From SHLQ01 sp964441145 (lineage in GTDB: Bacteria > Actinomycetota > Acidimicrobiia > Acidimicrobiales > SHLQ01): a stretch of DNA of 33,059 bases. This document shows positions 14,648-22,665 of this stretch, piece after piece. The translations under genes and the position numbers were made by a program. Location of the stretch: the NCBI GenBank assembly GCA_964441145.1, contig CAYTUB010000027.1, positions 1-33,059 of the forward strand. The letters are read 5' to 3'. The first letter of the stretch is position 1. Each line of letters opens with the position of its first letter. Under the pieces are notes generated by a model, which did no database searches, was not told where the DNA came from, and saw only the letters and a list, made by a program, of their open reading frames with translations.

Positions 14648-16234
14648 ATGAGCGAGACGATCCCCTCGGGTTGGTCGGATCTGTTGAAAGCAATCAAACC
14701 TTTCGGCGGTACGGACTTCGATGCTGTTTTGGAGCAGGCCACAACGGTCCTTGGGCTTCAAGGCGTACGGATAGCGAAAGGCAAGCGCCGCATTGGTGCT
14801 GCTGGGTCGTTCACCCATGCACCAGCTACCTCTATCTCCTTGGATCATTCAGAGTATTTGCTTGAGGCTTTCCACAACGAGGACTTCGCTCACGAGCATG
14901 CCCTTGTCGCCTTCGCATCGGTGCTCGACCTCGCGCTTTCCTCGCAAGACCGCCGTGCCGGTGGACTACATTCACCGCTTATGGCGCCTTCTGGCGACCG
15001 CGATCGCCTGACCAACACCATTAGCCGCGACAGCTTCATCGACTACCTCGATATGGAACTGGCCACAGCCCCAGAGGTTGCGACCGTGATGATGATCGGT
15101 CTCGATGCGCTGGACGCGGTAAACGAAACGCTAGGACATTCAGCTGGAGACCTCGCTGTTGCCGAGACCGCTGGTCGCTTGCGCAACACCCTTCGTGACT
15201 GCGACGTGATCAGTCGAGTTGGCTCTGACGCCTTCGCTATCTTTTGTCCAAACCTCAACCTCGAGGTCGCAGGTACGTTGGCTGGTCGCCTCCAAGAGGC
15301 GATTGCCGAACCCGTTGACGTAAACGGAAAGTTGATGAAAATCACCGTCTCGGCAGGTATCGCAAGCCGCGGCCGTGGCGAGCGGACAGTGACGTTGCTC
15401 GAGCACTCCGACCTGGCTCTTCAAGCAGCCAAGGAAAACGGTGTGGGCGAGATTGCGATTTACGACGGCATGGTTCGGACAAGGTCCGAGGATCGCCGCG
15501 CTTTGGCAAGCGAACTTGTCGATGCTCTTGCAGAGAACCAACTTGCAACCGCGTTTGATCCCATCGTCCACCTCCCTCAGGGTGTCGTTGTTGGAGTCGA
15601 GGCTCACGTCTTGTGGAACCATCCAACCCGTGGGCAGATCGATCGAGCCGAGTTCATGGACCTGGCTGAACTAATTGGACGCGTCGATGACGTCGAACGA
15701 GCGGTGCTCGATTTCGCAATCCATCAAAACGCCGAGCGCGAACAGAAGGTGCGAACTGGATTCAACGTGTCCGCTAGCACGCTGCGCGATCCCGTTGCGG
15801 TGAGTTGGATCAGCCAACGCCTCGCTGGCGGCGAGCACAAGGTGATCATCGAAGTCGACGAGTCGGCCTTGCTGCATTCATCTTCGGTTGTCGTAAAGCA
15901 TCTCGAAGTGCTGCGAGACGCTGGTGCATCGATTGTTCTGGACGATTTCGGTGTCGGAGCTTCTTCGTTGCGAGCATTGCATGCGGTTGCCTTTGACGGG
16001 GTGAAACTGCACGGATCGCTCCTAAACGGCGGAACTAATGCCCGAGCGGCATCGATCATCAAGGGTGTCTACGCCAGCGCCGAGAGCGTCGGCTTTGACG
16101 TCATCCACACGGGCGTCACGACGGATCGGGACCTGCATCACCTCATGGCACTGTGCGAGTCGGTTGGCGTTGACGGTTTCTATGCCCAGGGAAGCGCAGT
16201 GCGTTCGCGGGTATCAGCCAGTTCAGCTGCCTAA
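14648..16234 (+). CDS. Degenerate GGDEF-EAL protein, probable c-di-GMP receptor or scaffold
   Basis: 528 residues. Residues 1-110 are an unassigned domain with GAF-like hints. The diguanylate cyclase domain (about 115-280) has GSDAF at 192-196 in place of GGDEF, but keeps an RxxD inhibitory site (R183-D186). The EAL domain (about 290-520) has EAH at 318-320, the following Arg replaced by Leu (L322), and the essential late Glu replaced by Thr (T488 in VIHTGV). N373, E402, DD 432-433 and K453 remain. Synthesis and hydrolysis are therefore unlikely, and ligand sensing or protein interaction is more likely. AAGGAG lies 6 bp before the ATG. It is divergent from the kinase/receiver/GGDEF-EAL operon, with 252 bp between. 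Confidence 0.9.
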   Translation: MSETIPSGWSDLLKAIKPFGGTDFDAVLEQATTVLGLQGVRIAKGKRRIGAAGSFTHAPATSISLDHSEYLLEAFHNEDFAHEHALVAFASVLDLALSSQDRRAGGLHSPLMAPSGDRDRLTNTISRDSFIDYLDMELATAPEVATVMMIGLDALDAVNETLGHSAGDLAVAETAGRLRNTLRDCDVISRVGSDAFAIFCPNLNLEVAGTLAGRLQEAIAEPVDVNGKLMKITVSAGIASRGRGERTVTLLEHSDLALQAAKENGVGEIAIYDGMVRTRSEDRRALASELVDALAENQLATAFDPIVHLPQGVVVGVEAHVLWNHPTRGQIDRAEFMDLAELIGRVDDVERAVLDFAIHQNAEREQKVRTGFNVSASTLRDPVAVSWISQRLAGGEHKVIIEVDESALLHSSSVVVKHLEVLRDAGASIVLDDFGVGASSLRALHAVAFDGVKLHGSLLNGGTNARAASIIKGVYASAESVGFDVIHTGVTTDRDLHHLMALCESVGVDGFYAQGSAVRSRVSASSAA

Positions 16235-16244
16235 AACGAGCGAA

Positions 16245-16266
16245 GTGGGACCCCGGAGGGCCCCAC
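16245..16266. terminator. Hairpin between the GGDEF-EAL gene and the first amt
   Basis: GTGGGACC (16245-16252) and GGCCCCAC (16259-16266) pair with one mismatch. It lies between converging gene ends at 16234 and 16294 and has an ATTTATTT stretch soon after on the plus side. Confidence 0.6.
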
Positions 16267-16293
16267 GAATCGCACATTTATTTCCGGCAGAAA

Positions 16294-17529
16294 CTAGGCG
16301 TCAGCCTTCGAGCTCTCTGTCAGATCGATGGTTTCGTTGTAGACGGGCTCGCCGTGGATCGAAATATCGAGTCCGGCGAATTCTTCTTCCTCGCTCACGC
16401 GGAGTCCCATGGTTGCCTTGATTGCCATGGCGATGATGAAGGTCATCACTGCCGAGTAGCCAATGACCGAGCCCATGGCGATGATCTGGCTGATGAGCAG
16501 GTCGATGCCGCCTGCGGCACCGCCTTCGTTCACCTCGAGGCTTGAGAGCAGTCCGAGCAAGAGCCCGCCGACGATGCCACCCACGCCGTGGATTCCGACG
16601 ACGTCGAGTGAGTCGTCGTAACCGAGCCGGTCCTTCAGCTGCACTGCGAAGTAGCAGACGGCGCCTGCGACGAGTCCGAAGATGATGGAGCTTCCGGAGG
16701 TTACGAATCCGGCAGCTGGCGTGATGGCAACGAGGCCAGCGACGAGACCCGACGCGGTGCCGAGAACGGTTGCTTTGCCGTCCCTGAACCACTCGAAGGC
16801 AAGCCAGCCAATCATGCCAGCGGCAGCAGCGACGAAGGTGTTGAGAAGCGCTTGGATGGCAATGCCATCGGCGGCACCAGCGGAGCCTGCGTTGAAGCCG
16901 AACCAGCCAAACCAGAGCACACCGGTACCGATGAGTAGGAGGGTGAGGTTATGCGGCGACATGTCTTCGGAGCCGAGGCCCTTGCGCTTTCCAAGAAGGA
17001 GGGCAAGAACGAGTGCGGCGACGCCAGCGTTGATGTGGATGGCGGTACCGCCAGCGAAGTCGAGCGCGTGCGGGTTGAGGTCGGTGTGCCAGCCCGTGTA
17101 CACCCAGTAGGTGACCGGGGTGTAGACGACGATCGACCAGATGGTCGCAAAGACAACCCATGAGCTGAACTTCATGCGGTCGGCGACCGCTCCGGAGATC
17201 AGGGCGGGAGTGATCGCTGCAAAGGTCATCAAGAACGCAGCGAAGAGTAGATCTTCACCGGTGATGTCGTTCAGCAACGTTGCATCGAAGTTGCCAATCA
17301 GCCGCCCACCGAGGAAGCCAGTGCGCTCCTCGTTGGCGTTGTTGCCGAGCGAGTAGGTGAACAGCACCCACAGGATCGGAACGATGGCCACACAGGCCAT
17401 GTTCATCAACAACATGTTGCCGACGTTCTTTGAACGGACCATGCCTCCGTAGAACAATGCCAATCCTGGCACCATGAACACGACCATTGCCGTGCTCACC
17501 AAAACCCACGCGATATCACCAGCGTCCAT
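16294..17529 (-). CDS. amt: Ammonium transporter Amt (first copy, no signal peptide)
   Basis: 411 residues with about 11 membrane helices. The start WVLVSTAMVVFMVPGLALFY and GGMVRSKN are typical of Amt N-termini. The twin-histidine pore pair is visible in FAGGTAIHINAG and GIHGVGGIVG. GWFGFNAGS is the family signature, and the tail EEEEFAGLDISIHGEPVY is the regulatory C-terminus that PII proteins act on. It carries ammonium into the cell. No glnK/glnB lies beside it, unlike the usual amt-glnK arrangement. It has its own upstream GlnR-like box (17637-17652) and is separated from the second copy by a strong terminator, so the two are separately expressed. Confidence 0.95.
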   Translation of the reverse strand: MDAGDIAWVLVSTAMVVFMVPGLALFYGGMVRSKNVGNMLLMNMACVAIVPILWVLFTYSLGNNANEERTGFLGGRLIGNFDATLLNDITGEDLLFAAFLMTFAAITPALISGAVADRMKFSSWVVFATIWSIVVYTPVTYWVYTGWHTDLNPHALDFAGGTAIHINAGVAALVLALLLGKRKGLGSEDMSPHNLTLLLIGTGVLWFGWFGFNAGSAGAADGIAIQALLNTFVAAAAGMIGWLAFEWFRDGKATVLGTASGLVAGLVAITPAAGFVTSGSSIIFGLVAGAVCYFAVQLKDRLGYDDSLDVVGIHGVGGIVGGLLLGLLSSLEVNEGGAAGGIDLLISQIIAMGSVIGYSAVMTFIIAMAIKATMGLRVSEEEEFAGLDISIHGEPVYNETIDLTESSKADA

Positions 17530-17636
17530 CAGGCTCCCACTCCTTCAAGTGTGAATATGTAACGGCGACGAGAGTTCGCGCGCCGGAAGTCAATGTGGAC
17601 CATGGAACGCAACTGAGGGAAATCCTGTGCGCTGGT

Positions 17637-17652
17637 TTTACACTCCCGAAAC
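17637..17652 (+). promoter_or_regulatory. GlnR-like box upstream of the first amt
   Basis: TTTAC-n6-GAAAC (17637-17641, 17648-17652) matches the actinobacterial GlnR box gTnAc-n6-GaAAc except for the first, weakly conserved base. It lies 108-123 bp upstream of the ATG of the minus-strand amt. GlnR activates ammonium transport genes under nitrogen limitation. This is a motif match by eye only. Confidence 0.45.
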
Positions 17653-17698
17653 AATTGATGGGTGTGGCCCAAAACGGGCGTCTTGTCGAAAACGCAAA

Positions 17699-17737
17699 AG
17701 CCCGGCACCGAGCGAGCGTGGGAGTGCTCGTTCGGTG
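17699..17737 (-). terminator. Strong terminator of the second amt
   Basis: GCCCGGCACCGAGCGAGC pairs with GCTCGTTCGGTGCCGGGC, a long stem with one mismatch. On the minus strand it is followed by TTTTGCGTTTT, the expected T-rich tail, about 60 bp after the 17799 stop codon. Confidence 0.85.
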
Positions 17738-17798
17738 CCGGGCCAACTTGTCGGAAAAGCCGGGGGAGGGCCTCACCTAGACAAGGTTTGCCTAGCTG

Positions 17799-19208
17799 TT
17801 AGCTCTGTACTGTGGTCGATGCTCCGGCGTTAGCAAGGCCAAGGTCGTAACCAGGGCTTCCGTGCTCGGAGAGGTCGAGACCAGCAAGTTCTTCTTCTTC
17901 GCTTACACGGAGCAGGCCAGCGGCGCGGATGGCGCCGAACATGATGCCCGAGGTGACGAGTACGAAGATCGCAATGGCGATGCCACCGATGAGCTGATCG
18001 ACGAGGAGGCCAGCGCCACCACCGAAGAAGATGCCTTCGACAGCGCCTTCGCCGCCACCGACTGGTGAGTTCGCTGTTGCGAACAAGCCGGTTGCGATGA
18101 GGCCCCAGAAGCCGCAAACACCGTGGACCGAGAAGGCGCCAACTGGATCGTCGACCTTCGCAGCCTCAATGGCACGGATCGAGAGCACAACGATGGTGCC
18201 TGCAACAGCACCGGTGATCAGGGTGCCGATCGAGGTGAAGTTGCCGATTCCCGAGCAGATTGCGACGAGGCCAGCGAGCATGCCGTTTCCGGCCATACCA
18301 ACGTCAGGCTTGCCCATGACAATCCACGAGACGACCATGGCAGCAGCAGCGCCAGCTGCAGCGGCGAATGCGGTCTGTACTGCGATGTAAGGAACAGCGA
18401 GGTCAGCAGCAAGCTGCGAACCAGGGTTGAATCCGAACCAGCCGATGAAGAGGATGAACACACCAAGCATTGCGAGCGGGATGCTGTGACCGTTGATGAC
18501 ACGAGCCTTACCGTCAGGTCCGAACTTGCCAATACGTGGGCCGAGGACGATGGCACCAACAAGAGCGGCGAAACCGCCGGTCATGTGGACGAGTCCAGCA
18601 CCTGCGAAGTCGACGAAGCCGAGCTCTGCGAGCCAGCCGCCGCCCCACTGCCAGCTGACAACGATTGGGTAGATGAGTGCGGTGAGAATGATCGAGTAGA
18701 TCAAGTAGCCCTTGAACTGGGTACGGCCAGCAACAGCACCAGAAACAATGGTTGCTGCGGTTGCGGCGAATGCTGCCTGGAACAACCAGTCGACGGGGGT
18801 GGAGAGTCCATCCGTGTCGAGGGTTGCAAGGTTTTCAACACCGAAGATTCCCCAAGGGGCCGATGCGATACCGAAGACGCCACCTTCAAGGCCTGGGTAG
18901 GCGATGTTGTAGCCAATGAGTCCGAACATAAGCATGCCGACGCTGACGTCCATGAGGTTCTTCATCATGATGTTGGCGGCGTTTTTTGCTTGCGTGAAGC
19001 CAGCCTCAACCATGCCGAAGCCAGCCTGCATGAACAGAACCAGTACGGCGCAGAAGAAGATGAAGATGTTGTCGAGCACGATGGTGTTCAACAGTGCGCC
19101 ACCTTCGGTTGCCCGCTCGAGGCCCTCCGAAGATTGTGCTCCAACTGGATCAGCTATTGCGAGTACGGCGGCTGTTAGTGCTGCGCCACCCAAGAGTTTG
19201 CGTTTCAT
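17799..19208 (-). CDS. amt: Ammonium transporter Amt (second copy, with signal peptide)
   Basis: 469 residues. An N-terminal signal peptide (MKRKLLGGAALTAAV, cleavage near VGA/QSS) precedes an Amt core starting DNIFIFFCAVLVLFMQAGF. The twin histidines are in GAGLVHMTGG and FSVHGVCGFWG. GWFGFNPGSQ is the signature, and EEEELAGLDLSEHGSPGY the regulatory tail. The mature N-terminus is longer than in the first copy. Residues differ enough that this is an old paralogue rather than a recent duplication. The strong terminator after it separates it from the first copy. Four GAAAC half-sites 150-185 bp upstream suggest nitrogen control. Confidence 0.95.
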   Translation of the reverse strand: MKRKLLGGAALTAAVLAIADPVGAQSSEGLERATEGGALLNTIVLDNIFIFFCAVLVLFMQAGFGMVEAGFTQAKNAANIMMKNLMDVSVGMLMFGLIGYNIAYPGLEGGVFGIASAPWGIFGVENLATLDTDGLSTPVDWLFQAAFAATAATIVSGAVAGRTQFKGYLIYSIILTALIYPIVVSWQWGGGWLAELGFVDFAGAGLVHMTGGFAALVGAIVLGPRIGKFGPDGKARVINGHSIPLAMLGVFILFIGWFGFNPGSQLAADLAVPYIAVQTAFAAAAGAAAAMVVSWIVMGKPDVGMAGNGMLAGLVAICSGIGNFTSIGTLITGAVAGTIVVLSIRAIEAAKVDDPVGAFSVHGVCGFWGLIATGLFATANSPVGGGEGAVEGIFFGGGAGLLVDQLIGGIAIAIFVLVTSGIMFGAIRAAGLLRVSEEEELAGLDLSEHGSPGYDLGLANAGASTTVQS

Positions 19209-19357
19209 AATTCCCGTGCCCTCCTAAAGGCATTTCCGCCGATGATTTCCGGCGTGTGTGTCATGTTGGGTGGCGCCACCACGCTGTGGCGCCTGGGAAA
19301 GATGGTGCCCCTTCATCGGTGGCGCTCGCACGCCCCGAAGGGAGCGTTCACCCCGGC

Positions 19358-19393
19358 GAAACACTCGTGAAACACGGGAAACAATGCGGAAAC
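19358..19393 (+). promoter_or_regulatory. Four GAAAC half-sites, possible GlnR control region of the second amt
   Basis: GAAAC starts at 19358, 19369, 19378 and 19389, giving two pairs spaced 11 bp (GAAAC-n6-GAAAC). The GlnR consensus is gTnAc-n6-GaAAc with the same 11-bp phasing. The cluster lies 150-185 bp upstream of the minus-strand ATG at 19208. I see no other feature in 19209-19455. Confidence 0.4.
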
Positions 19394-19455
19394 AATCATG
19401 CGCAGAAACCGTCGCCCAGAACCCCCTCCCCTCGTCCCGGGTTGGTGGCGGAGCT

Positions 19456-19596
19456 ATGGACCTTGCGGGGCGCCTGGCTGGCAGCGTGGCCGATACCGGA
19501 TCAAGGGTTATCGGCACAGCTGGGGACGCCGCCGGCACGGTCGTCAAAGTTGTTGGGGACGTTCTAGAAGTCGTCGCCAGTCTCATCGACGTGTAA
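19456..19596 (+). CDS. Possible small amphipathic protein
   Basis: 46 residues from ATG 19456 (MDLAGRLAGSVADTG..., ending EVVASLIDV). The composition is Gly/Ala/Val/Asp with a regular hydrophobic spacing, consistent with an amphipathic helix. An in-frame extension upstream is Arg- and Pro-rich and looks non-coding. The Shine-Dalgarno sequence is weak (GGCGGAG). It sits between the divergent amt and converges on the lipoprotein gene. I cannot name it, and it may not be real. Confidence 0.35.
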   Translation: MDLAGRLAGSVADTGSRVIGTAGDAAGTVVKVVGDVLEVVASLIDV

Positions 19597-19608
19597 CGGA
19601 CTGGCGAG

Positions 19609-19995
19609 CTAGAACCGTTCGAACCCTGAGCAGCCGCTCACGGTGATAACAAACCAGTTGTCCGGTGTTACCTCACTGGCGCTCGCCACGACTACTTCAC
19701 GATTCTGGGCGTTGAGTAGTGAAGCGGTGTTCTCGTCGATGGGCTGCGGGCCTCGCAAGTCGTCGAAGTCGCTGATGAAGGGTGCGAGCGTGTCGGCAAG
19801 CGCATCAGCGGCGGTAGCGAAGCCGTCCGCCTCGGGGTCTGGGGTTCCTTGGATCCCCCAGTCGCTGTCGTCGGTGCAATCGAGAACGGCATCGGGCGGG
19901 AACTCGGCAAGGTCCAACGGTTCAGCGCCCGAGCAACCAACGGCTACGAAAGCAGTCAGTGCGAGAGCCATGGTAAGTGTCTTGCATCTACACAT
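19609..19995 (-). CDS. Small secreted lipoprotein, hypothetical
   Basis: 128 residues. The N-terminus MCRCKTLTMALALTAFVAVGC ends in a lipobox-like FVAVGCSG, so the mature protein would be lipid-anchored at Cys21. The mature part is acidic (DLAEFPPDAVLDCTDDSDWG) with two further Cys, one near the end (SGCSGFERF), possibly forming a disulfide. No known domain recognised. The internal ATG at Met9 is an alternative start and would still leave a signal peptide. Its promoter region holds the inverted repeat at 20006-20056. Confidence 0.7.
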   Translation of the reverse strand: MCRCKTLTMALALTAFVAVGCSGAEPLDLAEFPPDAVLDCTDDSDWGIQGTPDPEADGFATAADALADTLAPFISDFDDLRGPQPIDENTASLLNAQNREVVVASASEVTPDNWFVITVSGCSGFERF

Positions 19996-20005
19996 ACGTT
20001 AAATC

Positions 20006-20056
20006 AAATCTGTGGTCTGCCAGCATGACTATAGGTCGCTCACGGACCACAGATTT
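20006..20056. repeat. Perfect 12-bp inverted repeat, 51-bp element
   Basis: AAATCTGTGGTC (20006-20017) and GACCACAGATTT (20045-20056) are perfect inverted arms around 27 nt. It lies between the stop codon of the dioxygenase gene (20065) and the start of the lipoprotein gene (19995), both on the minus strand. It may act as a terminator, but the arms also resemble REP-like palindromes. Confidence 0.6.
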
Positions 20057-20064
20057 CCTGAGTG

Positions 20065-21171
20065 TTACTGGATTGCATGCAAGCGCAGGCGGCGCCAGAG
20101 AAGTTCCGGGCCGTCGTGTTCGATGTAGCAGCCTTGAAGATGGCGCGACCCTGATTCGAGCGAGTACGACAGGCGGCCGTGGAGTAACCGGCGATTGTCC
20201 ATCATCATGAGGTCGCCTTTGTTGAGCAAGAACGTGGCTCGTCGCGCGGGGTCGTTGAGAAGCTGGCGCAGTGCCTTTCGTCCGGCGTAGAAGGTATCGA
20301 GCGTGTCGGGATCGACGGCGTCGACGAAATCGAGGCGGTCGCTATTACGAATGCCCGCAAACTCTCCGGTGGCGTAGGTCTCGAGAATGGGGGACCGGTC
20401 TGCGAGTCGCTCGTCGCCGAACTGATAGCGGTAGGTGACCGGAATCGTGCACAAGGCTTCATGACCCTCGGGGTCGATTTCGCGTAGGCCGTCGAAGGCG
20501 GAGAGGCCGTCGACCAGGGTCGATTCGCCGCCTGTTGCGTCGTTCTCTAGGCAGTGAAGGAACTGAATGCCGGGAACCGGGCGTCGGTACGGGTTGTCGG
20601 TATGCGCGGTGAGCTCCCGTGGCGTGTACGCCAAGTCGACCGGGTTCGGTTTGGTAAAGACATCAAAGAGCGTGCCGAAGTTGGTCGGGCGCACAACGCC
20701 GAAGCTTCCGGCGAGGTCGAGAAGGCTTCCCGGGGTCGTTGGCGTGTCGGTCAAGATCACAAAGCCGAAGCGCCAGAACGCCAATAACGCTTCGAGGATT
20801 TCAGCATCATCGGTCGGCCAGGCGATCCGAGGGAACGGCTGCGGTTCACTGGCCCATGCCTCGGGCGCTGGTGGGGCGAGGGGATCCACTCGCCAGCCGA
20901 GATCGGTCGCAAGAGTTGTGTGGTCAACCCGCTGGATGTGGCCATCGGACCAGGTCACGGTGCTTTGTTCGAGGTCACCTTCGATGTTGATGGCGTGGAT
21001 GTCGGGATCGATGGCTGTTGGGGTGAACAGTCGCTGGAGGCTCCCGTCATCGACCGTTCCAGGTTCAGTTGTTCGTTCGCGCACCCATACCGGGTGAAGC
21101 TCGCAGCGCCGTTCTCCGTTCTCAAACAGCAGCCGGTTGCCGCTGGCGAGTGCTGTGAGTGTGAATGCCAT
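20065..21171 (-). CDS. 2-oxoglutarate/Fe(II) dioxygenase of the gamma-butyrobetaine hydroxylase/TauD superfamily
   Basis: 368 residues. The iron ligands are H190 and D192 in ELTAHTDNPYRR and H331 in DNRRLLHGR, with R344 (SRHLQGCY region) placed to bind 2-oxoglutarate. The domain order matches gamma-butyrobetaine hydroxylase: an N-terminal small domain (HPVWVRERT, about 25-33) and then the double-stranded beta-helix. The N-terminal zinc-binding cysteines of typical family members are missing after HPVWVRE. Family enzymes hydroxylate gamma-butyrobetaine (to carnitine), trimethyllysine or related substrates. The true substrate cannot be read from the sequence. It is divergent from a methyltransferase gene. 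Confidence 0.85.
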   Translation of the reverse strand: MAFTLTALASGNRLLFENGERRCELHPVWVRERTTEPGTVDDGSLQRLFTPTAIDPDIHAINIEGDLEQSTVTWSDGHIQRVDHTTLATDLGWRVDPLAPPAPEAWASEPQPFPRIAWPTDDAEILEALLAFWRFGFVILTDTPTTPGSLLDLAGSFGVVRPTNFGTLFDVFTKPNPVDLAYTPRELTAHTDNPYRRPVPGIQFLHCLENDATGGESTLVDGLSAFDGLREIDPEGHEALCTIPVTYRYQFGDERLADRSPILETYATGEFAGIRNSDRLDFVDAVDPDTLDTFYAGRKALRQLLNDPARRATFLLNKGDLMMMDNRRLLHGRLSYSLESGSRHLQGCYIEHDGPELLWRRLRLHAIQ

Positions 21172-21296
21172 GCCCCTGGCCCCCTGGACGACCGTTCAGT
21201 TATCAAATACTGCCAGACTGTCCCCGCCGCGTCGAGACAACATTGCGTGTCGACCGTTAGGTTGTTCTCGATGCATCAACCCCGAGCCAGATACTG

Positions 21297-21932
21297 ATGG
21301 CCAACGAAGGCCTCGAGGCTCAGGCCGCTGGCGATTCCGAGTCGGTCCGCTCGTACTACGACGAATGGGCGAGCGGGTACGAAGCCGATGTCGCGACATG
21401 GGGATACGAGGCTCCGGCCGTCGCTGTCGAGAAGCTGTCGTCGTATGTGCAGCCTCACGCCCAAATCATTGATGTGGGATGCGGCACGGGGCTCGTCGGC
21501 GCCGCGCTCGCCCATGCGGGTTTCCACGATGTCGTTGGTGTCGATGCCTCATCCGAATCGCTCGACCTCTCGGCCAAAACCGGCAACTACCGAGCGCTCA
21601 CCGAGATCGACCTCACGAACCTCCCAACGTCACTTCCCGAGGGCCACTTCGGCGGCCTCATCTGCGTGGGCGTGATGTCGTATCTGCCCGACGTCGAGGC
21701 GACATGTCGAGAGTTCGCCCGCATCGTCGAACCCGATGCCCCGATCGTGCTCACACAACGGACCGATCTGTATGAATCCCGCCAGACCCAAGCAGCGTTC
21801 GAGCGGCTTATCGACGATGGAACGTGGAGCACCCTGGAAATTACCGACCCAATGCCCTACCTCCCAGGCAACGCTGAGTTTCAGGGAATCGATGTCCGGT
21901 ACGGGATCTTTCGGTCCAATTTGAGTGCGTGA
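21297..21932 (+). CDS. Class I SAM-dependent methyltransferase
   Basis: 211 residues. Motif I is IIDVGCGTGLVGAAL (about 60-74), followed by the acidic loop VVGVDASSESL and a post-motif region (FGGLICVGVMSYLPD, then PDAPIVLTQRT). The start RSYYDEWASGYEADV resembles UbiE/Williams-Beuren-type methyltransferases ('YD.WA..Y..D'). The substrate is unknown. It is divergent from the dioxygenase with 125 bp between, so joint function is possible but unproven. Confidence 0.88.
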   Translation: MANEGLEAQAAGDSESVRSYYDEWASGYEADVATWGYEAPAVAVEKLSSYVQPHAQIIDVGCGTGLVGAALAHAGFHDVVGVDASSESLDLSAKTGNYRALTEIDLTNLPTSLPEGHFGGLICVGVMSYLPDVEATCREFARIVEPDAPIVLTQRTDLYESRQTQAAFERLIDDGTWSTLEITDPMPYLPGNAEFQGIDVRYGIFRSNLSA

Positions 21933-21994
21933 ACGATCGGTGAAGGAGTCCGAACCGACTATTTGAACGATGGGCGAGTTGCTAGCCTGGGGCT

Positions 21995-22483
21995 ATGAGA
22001 TTTGTGCGCCTAGGGCTCCTCATCAGTCTTGTTGTGTTTGCGATGTCATCGGGCACGGCGCAGGCGCACAGCGAAGTGTTCGAGCGTGCTCCGGCGCTTG
22101 GTCAGGTAGTCACCGGCACTGTCGACCATGTCGATATCTCGTTCTTCTTGCCGGTAACCGAAAGCGGTATCTCGCTGGTCGACCCCGACGGCAACGAAAT
22201 AGCGCTCGGGGCCACCGAGCTGGCACCGAACGGACAGATCACCTCAGTCGAGTTCGATCCGCTCACCACCGAAGGTCGATACACGGTCAATCATGTCGAA
22301 ACGTCGATCGACGGCGATGTCCAAGAAGGCACGTTCTCGTTCATATTTAGTGCCACAGAGGGCGACGAAATCGCATCTCTGATCGCACGCGATACTGGCC
22401 CCAACTGGGTACTGCTCGCCCTTGTCAGCGGCGTGATCCTGTTCTTCGCCGGCATCTTCTGGCCAGGCGGATCTAAGGCTTGA
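21995..22483 (+). CDS. CopC-domain copper-binding-like protein, membrane anchored
   Basis: 162 residues. A signal peptide (MRFVRLGLLISLVVFAMSS, cleavage after AQA) leaves His as the first mature residue. This is the amino-terminal copper ligand pattern of CopC/YobA proteins (HSEVFERAPALGQ). The core has the beta-sandwich features ESGISLVDPDGNEI and LTTEGRYTVNH. A C-terminal transmembrane helix follows (WVLLALVSGVILFFAGIFW). CopC proteins bind copper outside the membrane and often partner with CopD. No CopD domain is fused or adjacent here. A hairpin terminator follows. Confidence 0.85.
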   Translation: MRFVRLGLLISLVVFAMSSGTAQAHSEVFERAPALGQVVTGTVDHVDISFFLPVTESGISLVDPDGNEIALGATELAPNGQITSVEFDPLTTEGRYTVNHVETSIDGDVQEGTFSFIFSATEGDEIASLIARDTGPNWVLLALVSGVILFFAGIFWPGGSKA

Positions 22484-22489
22484 CGCCAT

Positions 22490-22530
22490 CGTGGCTGGAA
22501 ACGTGGAGGGGAGGATCATTCCCAGCCACG
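22490..22530 (+). terminator. Hairpin after the CopC gene
   Basis: CGTGGCTGG (22490-22498) and CCAGCCACG (22522-22530) are perfect 9-bp arms just after the stop codon at 22483. Confidence 0.55.
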
Positions 22531-22665
22531 AAGTGACGTCAGTTCGACCAGCTCGACGCCTGGTCTAAGGCCAGTGTGACACCTATCGCATCGCTGTGCC
22601 CGCATCCAGTGGCAAAGAGTTTGTGAAGACGGCCGGTTAGTGAGCAAAACAACTACCGTGAGAGC

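Noticed and set aside
18123..19178. Long plus-strand reading frame opposite the second amt
   Set aside because: A strongly acidic, Cys-rich shadow of the ammonium transporter on the other strand, with no motif.
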